DNA of 23,341 nucleotides from JAQBXX01 sp947085325 (GTDB lineage Bacteria > Pseudomonadota > Gammaproteobacteria > SURF-13), in contig CAMTVY010000004.1 of assembly GCA_947085325.1 (NCBI GenBank), positions 1 through 23,341 of the forward strand, written 5' to 3'. A model generated the notes under the pieces. The model had not been told where the DNA came from. It saw nothing but the letters and a program-made list of their open reading frames with translations, and did no database searches. The position numbers and the translations under genes are program-made. This document shows positions 7,231-14,417 of this stretch, one piece after another. Positions within the stretch are counted from its first letter, which is position 1; the number at the start of each line of letters is the position of its first letter.

Positions 7231-7848
7231 TTAGCGCAGGGCGTCCCACTGTTCAATCACCAGCCGGATGTCGAGCCCGGCGTCGGGGCTGGCGCCGCTG
7301 CTGACAAGAAAAATCCTGTCGGGCAGTGCGAGCGGGGTGGCGGTGTAATGTCTGAACTCGATGTCCCAGCCGGACTGCTGCAGGCGGGTGAGCCGGCCTG
7401 CGTCGTCGAGTGTCAGGCGTTCGACTGCTGCACCCGGATCGGGCAGGCCGCGCACCCAGTAGCGCAAGCCGCTGACCGGCAGCCGCCAGCCCAGGCGTTG
7501 TGCCAGCAAGGCCTCGGCGCTGTCGGCGCTGAATTCACCCTCTGCCGTGCGTAGCATCACAGCGGCTGCACTGCCGTGCAGTTCTGCCGCGCCCTGGCCG
7601 AGCGGTGTATCCAGCTGTATCAGATAATCATCGTCGTGCTGGGTCCAGCGGACACGGGTATGCCAGCCGGTCTGCTGCGTGATAATGGCGAGGCGGCCGC
7701 TTACCGCCCAGTGCCGGATATCGGCCAACTGCGGCTGGCGTTGTTGCCACAAGGCTTCGGCAGTGTCGCCGGGCAGCGGTGTCGGCACGGGCAGGCTGCT
7801 GCAGGCGCCAAGCACGCAGGTGAGACCGAGGGTCAGCCAGTATTTCAC
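7231..7848 (-). CDS. lolB: Outer-membrane lipoprotein receptor LolB
   Basis: LolB takes lipoproteins from the periplasmic carrier LolA and inserts them into the outer membrane. The 205-aa product begins with a short lipoprotein signal peptide (MKYWLTLGLTCVLGAC), a lipobox LGAC and acylated Cys16. The mature part shows the family's start WAVSGRLAI, followed by WTQHDDDYLIQLDTPLGQGA and the LPVSGLRYWVRG segment. Length and position next to ispE fit. It follows the TPR lipoprotein gene by 24 bases on the same strand, consistent with cotranscription. Sequence conservation in LolB is low, but lipobox, motif and context together make the call firm. Confidence 0.93.
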   Translation of the reverse strand: MKYWLTLGLTCVLGACSSLPVPTPLPGDTAEALWQQRQPQLADIRHWAVSGRLAIITQQTGWHTRVRWTQHDDDYLIQLDTPLGQGAAELHGSAAAVMLRTAEGEFSADSAEALLAQRLGWRLPVSGLRYWVRGLPDPGAAVERLTLDDAGRLTRLQQSGWDIEFRHYTATPLALPDRIFLVSSGASPDAGLDIRLVIEQWDALR

Positions 7849-7872
7849 TGCCGTGTGCCGCAGGCGCGGCGG

Positions 7873-9675
7873 CTAGCGGCTGAAGCGCTGCATGGTTTTC
7901 AGCAGCACCTCGTGTTCGGGATTGACCTTGAGGCCCTGCTCCCAGACGTCGAGGGCACCTTTCTGGTCACCAGTGACCCACAGCACCTCGCCGAGGTGGG
8001 CGGCGATTTCCGCGTCATCGGCCAGCTCAAGCGCGGCCTTCAGGTAGCGCAGCGCTTCCTGGTGGCGACCCATGCGGTAGAGCACCCAGCCCATGCTGTC
8101 CATGACGGCCGGATCCTGCGGCCGCAATTGCAGGGCGCGCTGGATGTAGCCCAGCGCTTCCTCATAGCGGGTGGTGCGGTCGGCCAGGGTGTAGCCGAGC
8201 CCGTTCAACGCAGTGGCGTTTTCCGGCTCGCGCTCAAGTATGGCTTGCAGATCCATCTCCAGCAGGTCAAGCCGATCCATTTTTTCCGCCAGCATCGCGC
8301 GCGCATAGAGCAGGTTGCTGTCGTTGGGCTGTTCGGTAAGCGCACGGTTGTATAGCGCCAGCGCCTGATCGTATTGTTTATGTTCGTTCAGCAGGTCGCC
8401 TTCGGCCAGCGTGATCTGGATTTGCTGCTGTGGGTCCTGCGCTTTGAGGGAATGCAGGTAGGCGCTACCCGCAGCGAGGCCTTCCTCTTTGGCGGTGAGG
8501 CGCGCGATGCGCAGATGGGCGTCGAGCCAGAGATCGCCGTCGGTGACGGCCGTGTAGTGCTCGATGGCGGCGCGCCGCTGCTTTTTATCTTCCGCAATCT
8601 GGCCGAGGTAGTAATGTGCTTCGGCTTTGCGCTGGCCCAGTTTGAGGGTCTGCTTGAAGTAGCGCTCGGCATCGTCCAGCTGCTTGATCTGCAATGACAC
8701 CAGGCCGAGGGCCAGCAGTGTATCCGGGTTGTCTTTGGACTGCCGCGCTATCACCGCGAATTGGGCGCGCGCTTCCTTGATGCGCTGGTTATCGACCAGC
8801 AGGCGCGCATAGGCCAGCCGCAACGGCAGGTTTTTGGGCGATTGCTTTACCGCTTGGCCCAGGGCGGTGATGGCCGCTACGGTGCCGCCCTGTGATTGCA
8901 GGATACGTGCGCGCAACACCAGTGCGCTTGGCCAGCCGGGCTTGCGTTGCAGCGCGGTGGCGGTGGCGGTGAGTGCGCCGGCAAGGTCGCCTGCGCTGTA
9001 GGCGAGGCTGGCGTAGGCAAAATGCGCATCGGCCTCGCTGTCATGGCGCGCAACGAAGCCTTGCATGAGGCGCAGGACGGCGGGCTTGTCCTGCTCGGCG
9101 CCCAGCAATGCGGCAATCTGCATGTAGCCGTGCGCAGAGGCGCCCATTTCGGGCTCAAGCGCGAACTCCTGTGAGGATGAGGATAAGGGGGCAGGAGCAG
9201 TGCGCGCTGCCGCAAGTATATTTTCCAGATGCGGCAAGGCCTGCTCGGCGTGTCCGTTGCGGATCAGGAATACCACCAGGCCTTGGTGTGCCTGCACATT
9301 GTCGGGGTCAATGTCCGTCCACAGGCGCGCGGCGTTGAGCGCCTTTTCGTTGTCGCGCATGAAGACCGCGATCTGCATGGCGCGCGCAGCGGCGTCCTTG
9401 TCACGCGTATTGTGCGCCACCTTCAGATACAGCTCGAAGGCGGTGGCATAGTCTCCGCGCTGGCCGGCCAGTTCCGCCAGCAGCAGGTCATACATGACAT
9501 CAGTGCCGGGGGCGCTGGTCACTACCGCCGCTGTGGCCGGGGTATCGACAGCGGCCTGCTTTTGCGGCAGCGCACAGCCGCCAGCAAGCAGGGCGCTGAG
9601 CAGAATCAGGCACAGCCGGGGGGCGGACAGGGGCGCGATCGAGGGTTTGTGCGCCGCCAGGGAACTCTGCGTCAT
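7873..9675 (-). CDS. Tetratricopeptide-repeat lipoprotein
   Basis: The 600-aa protein has an N-terminal lipoprotein signal (LCLILLSALLAGGC, lipid-modified Cys34) and then a long array of TPR-like helical repeats. Clear units include ALGLVSLQIKQLDDAERYFKQ, then LNGLGYTLADRTTRYEEALG, and AVMDSMGWVLYRMGRHQEAL near the C-terminus. ATG 9673-9675 is preceded by GGAG at good spacing and places the signal peptide near the start; an upstream ATG at 9792 would bury it. It probably sits in the outer membrane facing the periplasm as a protein-interaction scaffold. The gene sits between lolB and hemA, where I recall comparable uncharacterised TPR proteins in gammaproteobacteria. Exact function is unknown. 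Confidence 0.88.
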   Translation of the reverse strand: MTQSSLAAHKPSIAPLSAPRLCLILLSALLAGGCALPQKQAAVDTPATAAVVTSAPGTDVMYDLLLAELAGQRGDYATAFELYLKVAHNTRDKDAAARAMQIAVFMRDNEKALNAARLWTDIDPDNVQAHQGLVVFLIRNGHAEQALPHLENILAAARTAPAPLSSSSQEFALEPEMGASAHGYMQIAALLGAEQDKPAVLRLMQGFVARHDSEADAHFAYASLAYSAGDLAGALTATATALQRKPGWPSALVLRARILQSQGGTVAAITALGQAVKQSPKNLPLRLAYARLLVDNQRIKEARAQFAVIARQSKDNPDTLLALGLVSLQIKQLDDAERYFKQTLKLGQRKAEAHYYLGQIAEDKKQRRAAIEHYTAVTDGDLWLDAHLRIARLTAKEEGLAAGSAYLHSLKAQDPQQQIQITLAEGDLLNEHKQYDQALALYNRALTEQPNDSNLLYARAMLAEKMDRLDLLEMDLQAILEREPENATALNGLGYTLADRTTRYEEALGYIQRALQLRPQDPAVMDSMGWVLYRMGRHQEALRYLKAALELADDAEIAAHLGEVLWVTGDQKGALDVWEQGLKVNPEHEVLLKTMQRFSR

Positions 9676-9870
9676 GTAAGGTGCTCCTGCGTGCTTAACA
9701 ATATCAAGGTTGCGGGATACGCGGCCGACAGCTTTCATCATACCTGAGTCTGCCCTGAAGGTGGCCCGGTTTCGCTGGGGAATAGCGGGCAAAACTTGTA
9801 TTCCGCCGCTCCATCCCTCAGAATTTCCACGTTTGCATGACGCGCACTTGAACCGGGTTTGGTACCCAGC

Positions 9871-11133
9871 ATGGCTTTATTTTCAATCGGGATCAATCAC
9901 AAGACCGCACCGGTCGAAATACGCGAGCGGGTGGCGTTTGCGCCGGCACGTCTGCAGCAGGCGCTGCGCGATCTGACGGCGCAGCCCGGCGTGCACGAGG
10001 CGTCGATTCTGTCTACCTGCAATCGCACCGAGCTCTATTGCCACGCCGACAGCCTGGATCAGGGCGCCGCCATCAGCGCCTGGCTGGCGAGCTACCATGC
10101 GCTGCCGCTGGAGGCGGTGCAGCCCTATCTCTACACCTTTGACGACCAGGCCGCCGTGCGGCACATGCTGCGGGTGGCGAGCGGGCTCGACTCCATGGTG
10201 CTGGGTGAGCCGCAGATCCTGGGCCAGATCAAGGTCGCCTACAAGGATGCGCAGGAGGCGGGGACGGTGGGCGCGCTGCTCTCCCGCCTGTTCCAGCACA
10301 CCTTTGCCACCGCCAAGCAGGTGCGCACCGATACCGCCATCGGTGCGAGCCCGGTGTCGGTGGCGTTTGCCGCCGTGGCGCTTTCGAAACAGATTTTCGC
10401 CGACCTCTCCGGTCATACCGCGCTGCTGATCGGCGCCGGCGAGACCATCGAACTGGTCGCCCGCCACCTGCACGAGAGCGGTATCGGACGCATGATTGTC
10501 GCCAACCGTACACTGGATCGCGCCCATGCGCTGGCCTCCGAGTTCAACGGCTACGCCATTGCGCTGTCCGAGATGCCGGCGCATCTGAGCGAGGCCGACA
10601 TCATCATCTCTTCCACCGCCAGCCAGTTGCCGATACTCGGCAAGGGCAGCGTGGAAAGCGCGCTCAAGGCGCGCAAGCATCGGCCGATGTTTATGGTCGA
10701 TATTGCAGTGCCGCGCGATATCGAGCCCGAGGTGGCGGATCTCGACGACGTCTACCTGTATACGGTGGATGATTTGCAGGAGGTGATTCAGGAGAGCCTC
10801 AAGTCGCGCAAGGCCGCCGCCGCCCAGGCCGAGGAGATCATCGACAGCCAGGTGGCGCACTTCATGGGCTGGCTGCAATCGCTGTCGGCGGTTTCCACCA
10901 TTCGCGCCTATCGCAGTGAAGCTGAGCGCACGCGCGATGACGAGGTGGCGAATGCACGGCGACTGCTGGCGCAGGGGCGCGACCCCGAGCAGGTGCTGTA
11001 TCTGCTGGGCCGGGCGTTGACCAACAAGCTTACCCATATGCCCTGCAGCCAGATGAGGCAGGCCGGGTTTGAGGGCCGCACCGAGTTGCTGCTGGCCGCG
11101 CGCGAACTGTTTGATCTGAAAGATTCCGAATAG
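9871..11133 (+). CDS. hemA: Glutamyl-tRNA reductase
   Basis: HemA reduces glutamyl-tRNA with NADPH to glutamate-1-semialdehyde, the first committed step of C5-pathway tetrapyrrole synthesis. The 420-aa product has GINHKTAPVEIRER at 7-20, the catalytic Cys50 in STCNRTE, LGEPQILGQIK in the middle, the NADPH-binding GAGETIEL, and the C-terminal dimerisation helix region. ATG 9871 is chosen over a TTG at 9859 because MALFSIGINHKTAP matches the family's start; the ribosome-binding site is weak in either case. The gene diverges from the TPR lipoprotein gene across 195 bases, which must hold both promoters, and heads the run hemA-prfA-prmC-moeB-tldD. Its TAG stop is also the first triplet of an inverted-repeat element. 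Confidence 0.97.
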   Translation: MALFSIGINHKTAPVEIRERVAFAPARLQQALRDLTAQPGVHEASILSTCNRTELYCHADSLDQGAAISAWLASYHALPLEAVQPYLYTFDDQAAVRHMLRVASGLDSMVLGEPQILGQIKVAYKDAQEAGTVGALLSRLFQHTFATAKQVRTDTAIGASPVSVAFAAVALSKQIFADLSGHTALLIGAGETIELVARHLHESGIGRMIVANRTLDRAHALASEFNGYAIALSEMPAHLSEADIIISSTASQLPILGKGSVESALKARKHRPMFMVDIAVPRDIEPEVADLDDVYLYTVDDLQEVIQESLKSRKAAAAQAEEIIDSQVAHFMGWLQSLSAVSTIRAYRSEAERTRDDEVANARRLLAQGRDPEQVLYLLGRALTNKLTHMPCSQMRQAGFEGRTELLLAARELFDLKDSE

Positions 11134-11294
11134 TTGCTCATAAGTCAATAAGTAAGGCTACACTTCCTGCTACGTCCCCGCCCCTTGTCTGGGGGGGGGG
11201 CGGGACAGGGTGGGGGTAGGTAGAGCAGTGTATTTACTCAGGAGTCACATTATTAATGTTATAGCCTTACTTTGTGACTCCTGAGTGACAACTA
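11131..11294. repeat. 164-bp imperfect inverted-repeat element starting at the hemA stop
   Basis: The left end (11131-11160) and the reverse complement of the right end (11262-11294) align as TAGTTG, a 3-base gap, CTCA, AGTCA and AAGTAAGGCTA, with four mismatches in about 30 positions. Inside, ACTCAGGAGTCACA (11236-11249) is perfectly complementary to TGTGACTCCTGAGT (11273-11286), which is part of the right end, so a short local hairpin competes with the long one. The centre holds CCCCGCCCC and a run of ten G followed by CGGGAC, able to form a third GC-rich stem. No coding capacity is seen. It resembles a MITE or a large bacterial interspersed palindrome. Confidence 0.65.
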
Positions 11295-11393
11295 TCAACG
11301 CAAAGACGCTAAGACGCCAAGTAGGCGAAAGTTCTTTAAGAAAATTACTTTTTGGAAGTTACATACCTTGGCGTCTTAGCGTCTTTGCGTTGA
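11295..11393. repeat. Perfect 27-bp palindrome of the CGCAAAGACGC family (copy B)
   Basis: Positions 11295-11321 and 11367-11393 are exact reverse complements over 27 bases, separated by 45 bases. The arms contain CGCAAAGACGCTAAGACGCC, related to the units of the copies at 3582-3679 and 17977-18073. The left arm abuts the preceding inverted-repeat element with no spacer, and the right arm ends 19 bases before the prfA start. A transcript from hemA into prfA would form a very stable hairpin just upstream of the prfA ribosome-binding site (AAGGA, 11399-11403). Confidence 0.8.
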
Positions 11394-11412
11394 GTCGTAA
11401 GGAAATTAAACT

Positions 11413-12495
11413 GTGAACCTCTCTATCCAAAGCAAGCTCGAGAACCTTTCCGAACGCCTGCACGAAATCAATGCCCTGCTCGCAGACCCCGGCGTCATTC
11501 GGGATCAGACGCGCTTCCGCGCCTACTCGATGGAGTATGCCGAGTTGCGCCCCATCGTGGAATGTTTTCAGCGTTACCAGTCCACGCTCGCCGATTCCGA
11601 AGCCGCACAACAAATGCTGCGCGAGGACGATGCCGAATTGCACGCACTGGCAGAAGACGAGGTCAGGCAGGCCGAGCAGAAAAAGCAGGCGCTGGAGCTT
11701 GAGCTGCAGCGGCTGCTGTTGCCCACTGATCCGCATGACGCAGGCAACATCTTTCTTGAAATACGCGCCGGCACGGGCGGCGACGAGGCCGCGCTGTTCG
11801 CGGGCGATCTCGCGCGCATGTACACGCGCTATGCCGAGTTGCGGCGCTGGCAGGTAGAGATCATCACCCGCAGCGAAGGCGAGCACGGCGGTTACAAGGA
11901 AGTCGTGCTGCGCGTGATTGGCCACGGCGCGTTTTCGCGCCTCAAATTCGAATCCGGCGGCCATCGCGTGCAGCGTGTGCCGGCGACCGAAACGCAGGGG
12001 CGCATTCATACCTCGACCTGCACCGTGGCGGTGATGCCGGAGGTGGCGGAAGTGGATGAGATAAAAATCAATCCCGCTGATTTAAAAGTCGATACCTTTC
12101 GTGCCAGCGGGGCCGGCGGGCAGCACGTGAACAAGACCGATTCCGCGATCCGCATTACTCACCTGCCGACCAACACCGTGGTCGAGTGTCAGGACGAACG
12201 CTCGCAACACAAAAACCGCGCGCGCGCCATGTCGCTGTTGCAGGCGCGCCTGCTCACCGCCGAGCAGACCAAACAGCGCAAGGCCGAGGCCGAACTGCGC
12301 CGCGACCTGGTCGGCAGCGGCGAGCGTTCCGACCGTATCCGCACCTACAACTACCCCCAGGGGCGGCTCACCGATCATCGCATCAATCTCACCCTGTACC
12401 AGCTCGACAGCATCCTGCAAGGCCAGCTCGATGCGGTGATCAATCCGCTTATCAGCGAGTATCAGGCCGACCAGTTGGCGGCCCTGGCCGGCTGA
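11413..12495 (+). CDS. prfA: Peptide chain release factor 1, GTG start
   Basis: RF1 recognises UAA and UAG stop codons and triggers peptide release. The 360-aa length is exactly typical. The PAT anticodon-like tripeptide is at 190-192 in RVPATETQGRIHTS, and the catalytic GGQ is at 235-237 in SGAGGQHVNKTDSAIR. PAT, as opposed to the SPF of RF2, fixes the identity. The start is GTG 11413 with AAGGA nine bases upstream. The stop overlaps the prmC start (TGATG), so the substrate and its modifying enzyme are translationally coupled. The Gln of GGQ is the residue PrmC methylates. Confidence 0.98.
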   Translation: MNLSIQSKLENLSERLHEINALLADPGVIRDQTRFRAYSMEYAELRPIVECFQRYQSTLADSEAAQQMLREDDAELHALAEDEVRQAEQKKQALELELQRLLLPTDPHDAGNIFLEIRAGTGGDEAALFAGDLARMYTRYAELRRWQVEIITRSEGEHGGYKEVVLRVIGHGAFSRLKFESGGHRVQRVPATETQGRIHTSTCTVAVMPEVAEVDEIKINPADLKVDTFRASGAGGQHVNKTDSAIRITHLPTNTVVECQDERSQHKNRARAMSLLQARLLTAEQTKQRKAEAELRRDLVGSGERSDRIRTYNYPQGRLTDHRINLTLYQLDSILQGQLDAVINPLISEYQADQLAALAG

Positions 12496-13367
12496 TGTCC
12501 GCCGCCACGGCAGGCAGCGTGTGCGGCGTGGGGGAGGCGCTCAGCAGCGCACGGTTGCGGCTGGGTCAGCATTCTGCCGCAGCGCGCGAGGCGGAACTGC
12601 TGCTCGCGCACGTCCTCGGCCAGCCGCGCAGCTTTGTGCGTGCCCACGCCGGGGATGCGCTGGAGCGCAGCCAGCAACAGATGTATGCAGCGCTGATTGA
12701 GCGCCGGGCGCAGGGCGAGCCGGTGGCCTACCTCACCGGCTGCTGCGGTTTCTGGTCGTTCGATCTGGAGGTGACGCCTGCGGTACTCATCCCGCGGCCG
12801 GAAACCGAGCTGCTGGTGGAGCAGGCACTGGCGCGGATACCGGAGGATGCGGGTTGGCGCATCGCCGATCTCGGCACCGGCTCGGGCGCGATTGCGCTCG
12901 CCATCGCGCATGAACGCCCCCGCTGCCGGATCATCGCCACGGATATTTCACCGGCCGCGTTAGAAATCGCCCGCGCCAACGCCGCGCGCCTGAATCTCCG
13001 CAACGCCGAATTTCGTCTGAGCGACTGGTTTAGTCCAATGCAAGACGAGCGCTTCGACATGATCGTATCCAATCCGCCCTATGTGCGGGACGCCGATCCG
13101 CATCTGCATGATCTGCGTTTTGAACCTGACGTTGCGTTGCTGGCGGGCACGGACGGTTTGCAGTGTCTGCGCGAAATTGCAGCGCGGGCGCGCGGGCATT
13201 TCACGCGGGACGGCTGGCTTCTGCTGGAGCACGGCTACGATCAGGGCCGCGAACTGCTGCAAATTCTTGCGCAGCTGGGTTATGAGCGCACGCAAGATTA
13301 TACGGACTTGGCCGGCATTCCGCGCATGACAGTCGCACAGTGGGCGACGCCACATGGGCACCTCTAA
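12495..13367 (+). CDS. prmC: Release factor glutamine methyltransferase
   Basis: PrmC uses S-adenosylmethionine to N5-methylate the GGQ glutamine of release factors. The 290-aa protein has the helical N-terminal domain (AREAELLLAHVLGQPR), VLIPRPETELLVEQAL at 98-112, the SAM-binding DLGTGSGAIALA at 125-136 and the catalytic NPPY at 193-196. ATG 12495 shares its A with the prfA TGA stop. The C-terminus is odd: after PRMTVAQWA the reading frame enters the left inverted repeat of a MITE-like element, and its TAA (13365-13367) lies inside that repeat. The last few residues (HGHL) may therefore differ from the ancestral tail. Confidence 0.97.
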   Translation: MSAATAGSVCGVGEALSSARLRLGQHSAAAREAELLLAHVLGQPRSFVRAHAGDALERSQQQMYAALIERRAQGEPVAYLTGCCGFWSFDLEVTPAVLIPRPETELLVEQALARIPEDAGWRIADLGTGSGAIALAIAHERPRCRIIATDISPAALEIARANAARLNLRNAEFRLSDWFSPMQDERFDMIVSNPPYVRDADPHLHDLRFEPDVALLAGTDGLQCLREIAARARGHFTRDGWLLLEHGYDQGRELLQILAQLGYERTQDYTDLAGIPRMTVAQWATPHGHL

Positions 13368-13547
13368 AAATGATGGATTTTGCTTCAAGACAAGGCGCGG
13401 CGCCGTCGAGCAGCGGTCGCTTCTGCGCGTCCTGCGCCCGCGACATTCGTACGTCCCTGTACAGCACAGCATACAAGTTAGTATGTGAGCAGCGGAGACA
13501 AGCTGCAACGCAGTATTGGAGCAAAAGACACATTTTTAGAGGTGCCC
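13356..13547. mobile_element. 192-bp MITE-like element with 17-bp perfect terminal inverted repeats
   Basis: GGGCACCTCTAAAAATG (13356-13372) and its exact complement CATTTTTAGAGGTGCCC (13531-13547) bound the element, flanked on both sides by ACAT (13352-13355 and 13548-13551), a candidate 4-bp target-site duplication. The inverted similarity continues imperfectly inside through TTTTGCT and AGCAAAA. The interior also has small stems such as CATAC-AAGTTA-GTATG. No transposase is encoded, so it would be non-autonomous. It lies exactly between prmC and moeB: the TAA in the left repeat ends prmC, and AGAGGTG in the right repeat (13538-13544) is the only Shine-Dalgarno sequence for moeB, five bases before its ATG. 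I cannot name the family. Confidence 0.75.
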
Positions 13548-13549
13548 AC

Positions 13550-14299
13550 ATGAATGACGAGCAGTTGCAACGCTACAGCCGCCAGATACTGTTGCCGCAG
13601 ATTGATATCGACGGGCAGCAAAAACTGCTGGCCTCGCGGGTGCTGGTCATCGGTCTGGGCGGGCTGGGGTCGCCGCTGGCGCTGTATCTGGCTGCGGCCG
13701 GTGTCGGACATCTGGTCGTGGCGGACGACGACCGCGTGGACCTGTCCAACCTGCAACGCCAGATCATGCATCGCACGGCGGACATAGGCCGCGCCAAGAC
13801 CGACTCCGCGCAGGCGGCGCTTGCGGCGCTCAACCCTGGCATAAAAGTCAGCACGATTGATTACCGTTTATCGGGCGATGAACTTGCACGCGAAGTCGCG
13901 GAGGCCGATGTGGTGGTCGATGCCAGCGACAACTTTGCCACCCGCTTTGCGCTCAACGCCGCCTGCGTGCAGGCCCGCAAACCGCTGGTGTCGGGTGCCG
14001 CCATCCGCATGGAAGGGCAGGTCGCGGTATTCGATCTGCGCCGCGCGGATAGTCCCTGTTACCGCTGCCTCTACCGGGATGATCCGGGCCCGGACGAGGG
14101 CTGTGCGCAGATGGGTGTGCTCGCGCCGCTGCCGGGTATCATCGGCAGCGTGCAGGCGGTGGAAGTCATCAAGCTGCTGCTGGGTATCGGCACCACCCTC
14201 CAGGGTCGCCTGCTGCTGCTCGACGCCCTGACCCTGGAGTGGCGCAGCGTCGCATTGCGCAAGGATCCGCACTGCCCGGTGTGTACCGCAGCCGCCTAG
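13550..14299 (+). CDS. moeB: ThiF/MoeB/HesA-family sulfur-carrier adenylyltransferase
   Basis: E1-like enzymes of this family adenylate the C-terminal Gly of MoaD or ThiS so that it can accept sulfur for molybdopterin or thiazole synthesis. The 249-aa protein matches MoeB in length. It has YSRQILLP at 9-16, the nucleotide loop VIGLGGLGSP at 33-42, DDDRVDLSNLQRQ at 59-71, the Zn-binding pairs CYRC (170-173) and CPVC (242-245), and Cys185 in a position comparable to the reactive Cys of ThiF. ATG 13550 gives the conserved start; the open frame continues upstream only through the MITE. No moaD or thiS is adjacent, so MoeB versus ThiF versus a dual role cannot be settled. Translation depends on the ribosome-binding site in the MITE end. 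Confidence 0.88.
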   Translation: MNDEQLQRYSRQILLPQIDIDGQQKLLASRVLVIGLGGLGSPLALYLAAAGVGHLVVADDDRVDLSNLQRQIMHRTADIGRAKTDSAQAALAALNPGIKVSTIDYRLSGDELAREVAEADVVVDASDNFATRFALNAACVQARKPLVSGAAIRMEGQVAVFDLRRADSPCYRCLYRDDPGPDEGCAQMGVLAPLPGIIGSVQAVEVIKLLLGIGTTLQGRLLLLDALTLEWRSVALRKDPHCPVCTAAA

Positions 14300-14417
14300 G
14301 CGCGACCAGATAATCTTTATAATTCAGCTACTTGGAGATTCAGCCCCAAGGCCGGGCAGGCGGGCGGTAAACGCTGTAAAATAGACTGCTTCTATCTTAT
14401 CCGGTGAACCCCCTTTC

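Noticed and set aside
9883..11148. A 421-codon open frame antisense to hemA
   Set aside because: It mirrors the high-GC codon pattern of hemA, has no recognisable domain, and its translation is rich in His, Arg and Gly as antisense shadows are.
12186..12494. Long N-terminal extension of PrmC within prfA
   Set aside because: It is an out-of-frame reading of prfA; the TGATG overlap start at 12495 matches the family length.
13340..13549. N-terminal extension of the MoeB-like protein
   Set aside because: The upstream part of the open frame is simply the MITE-like element; the family start is at 13550.
14318..14323. Perfect TATAAT upstream of tldD as a promoter
   Set aside because: No -35-like hexamer at 15-19 bp and no extended -10; kept only as a remark under tldD.
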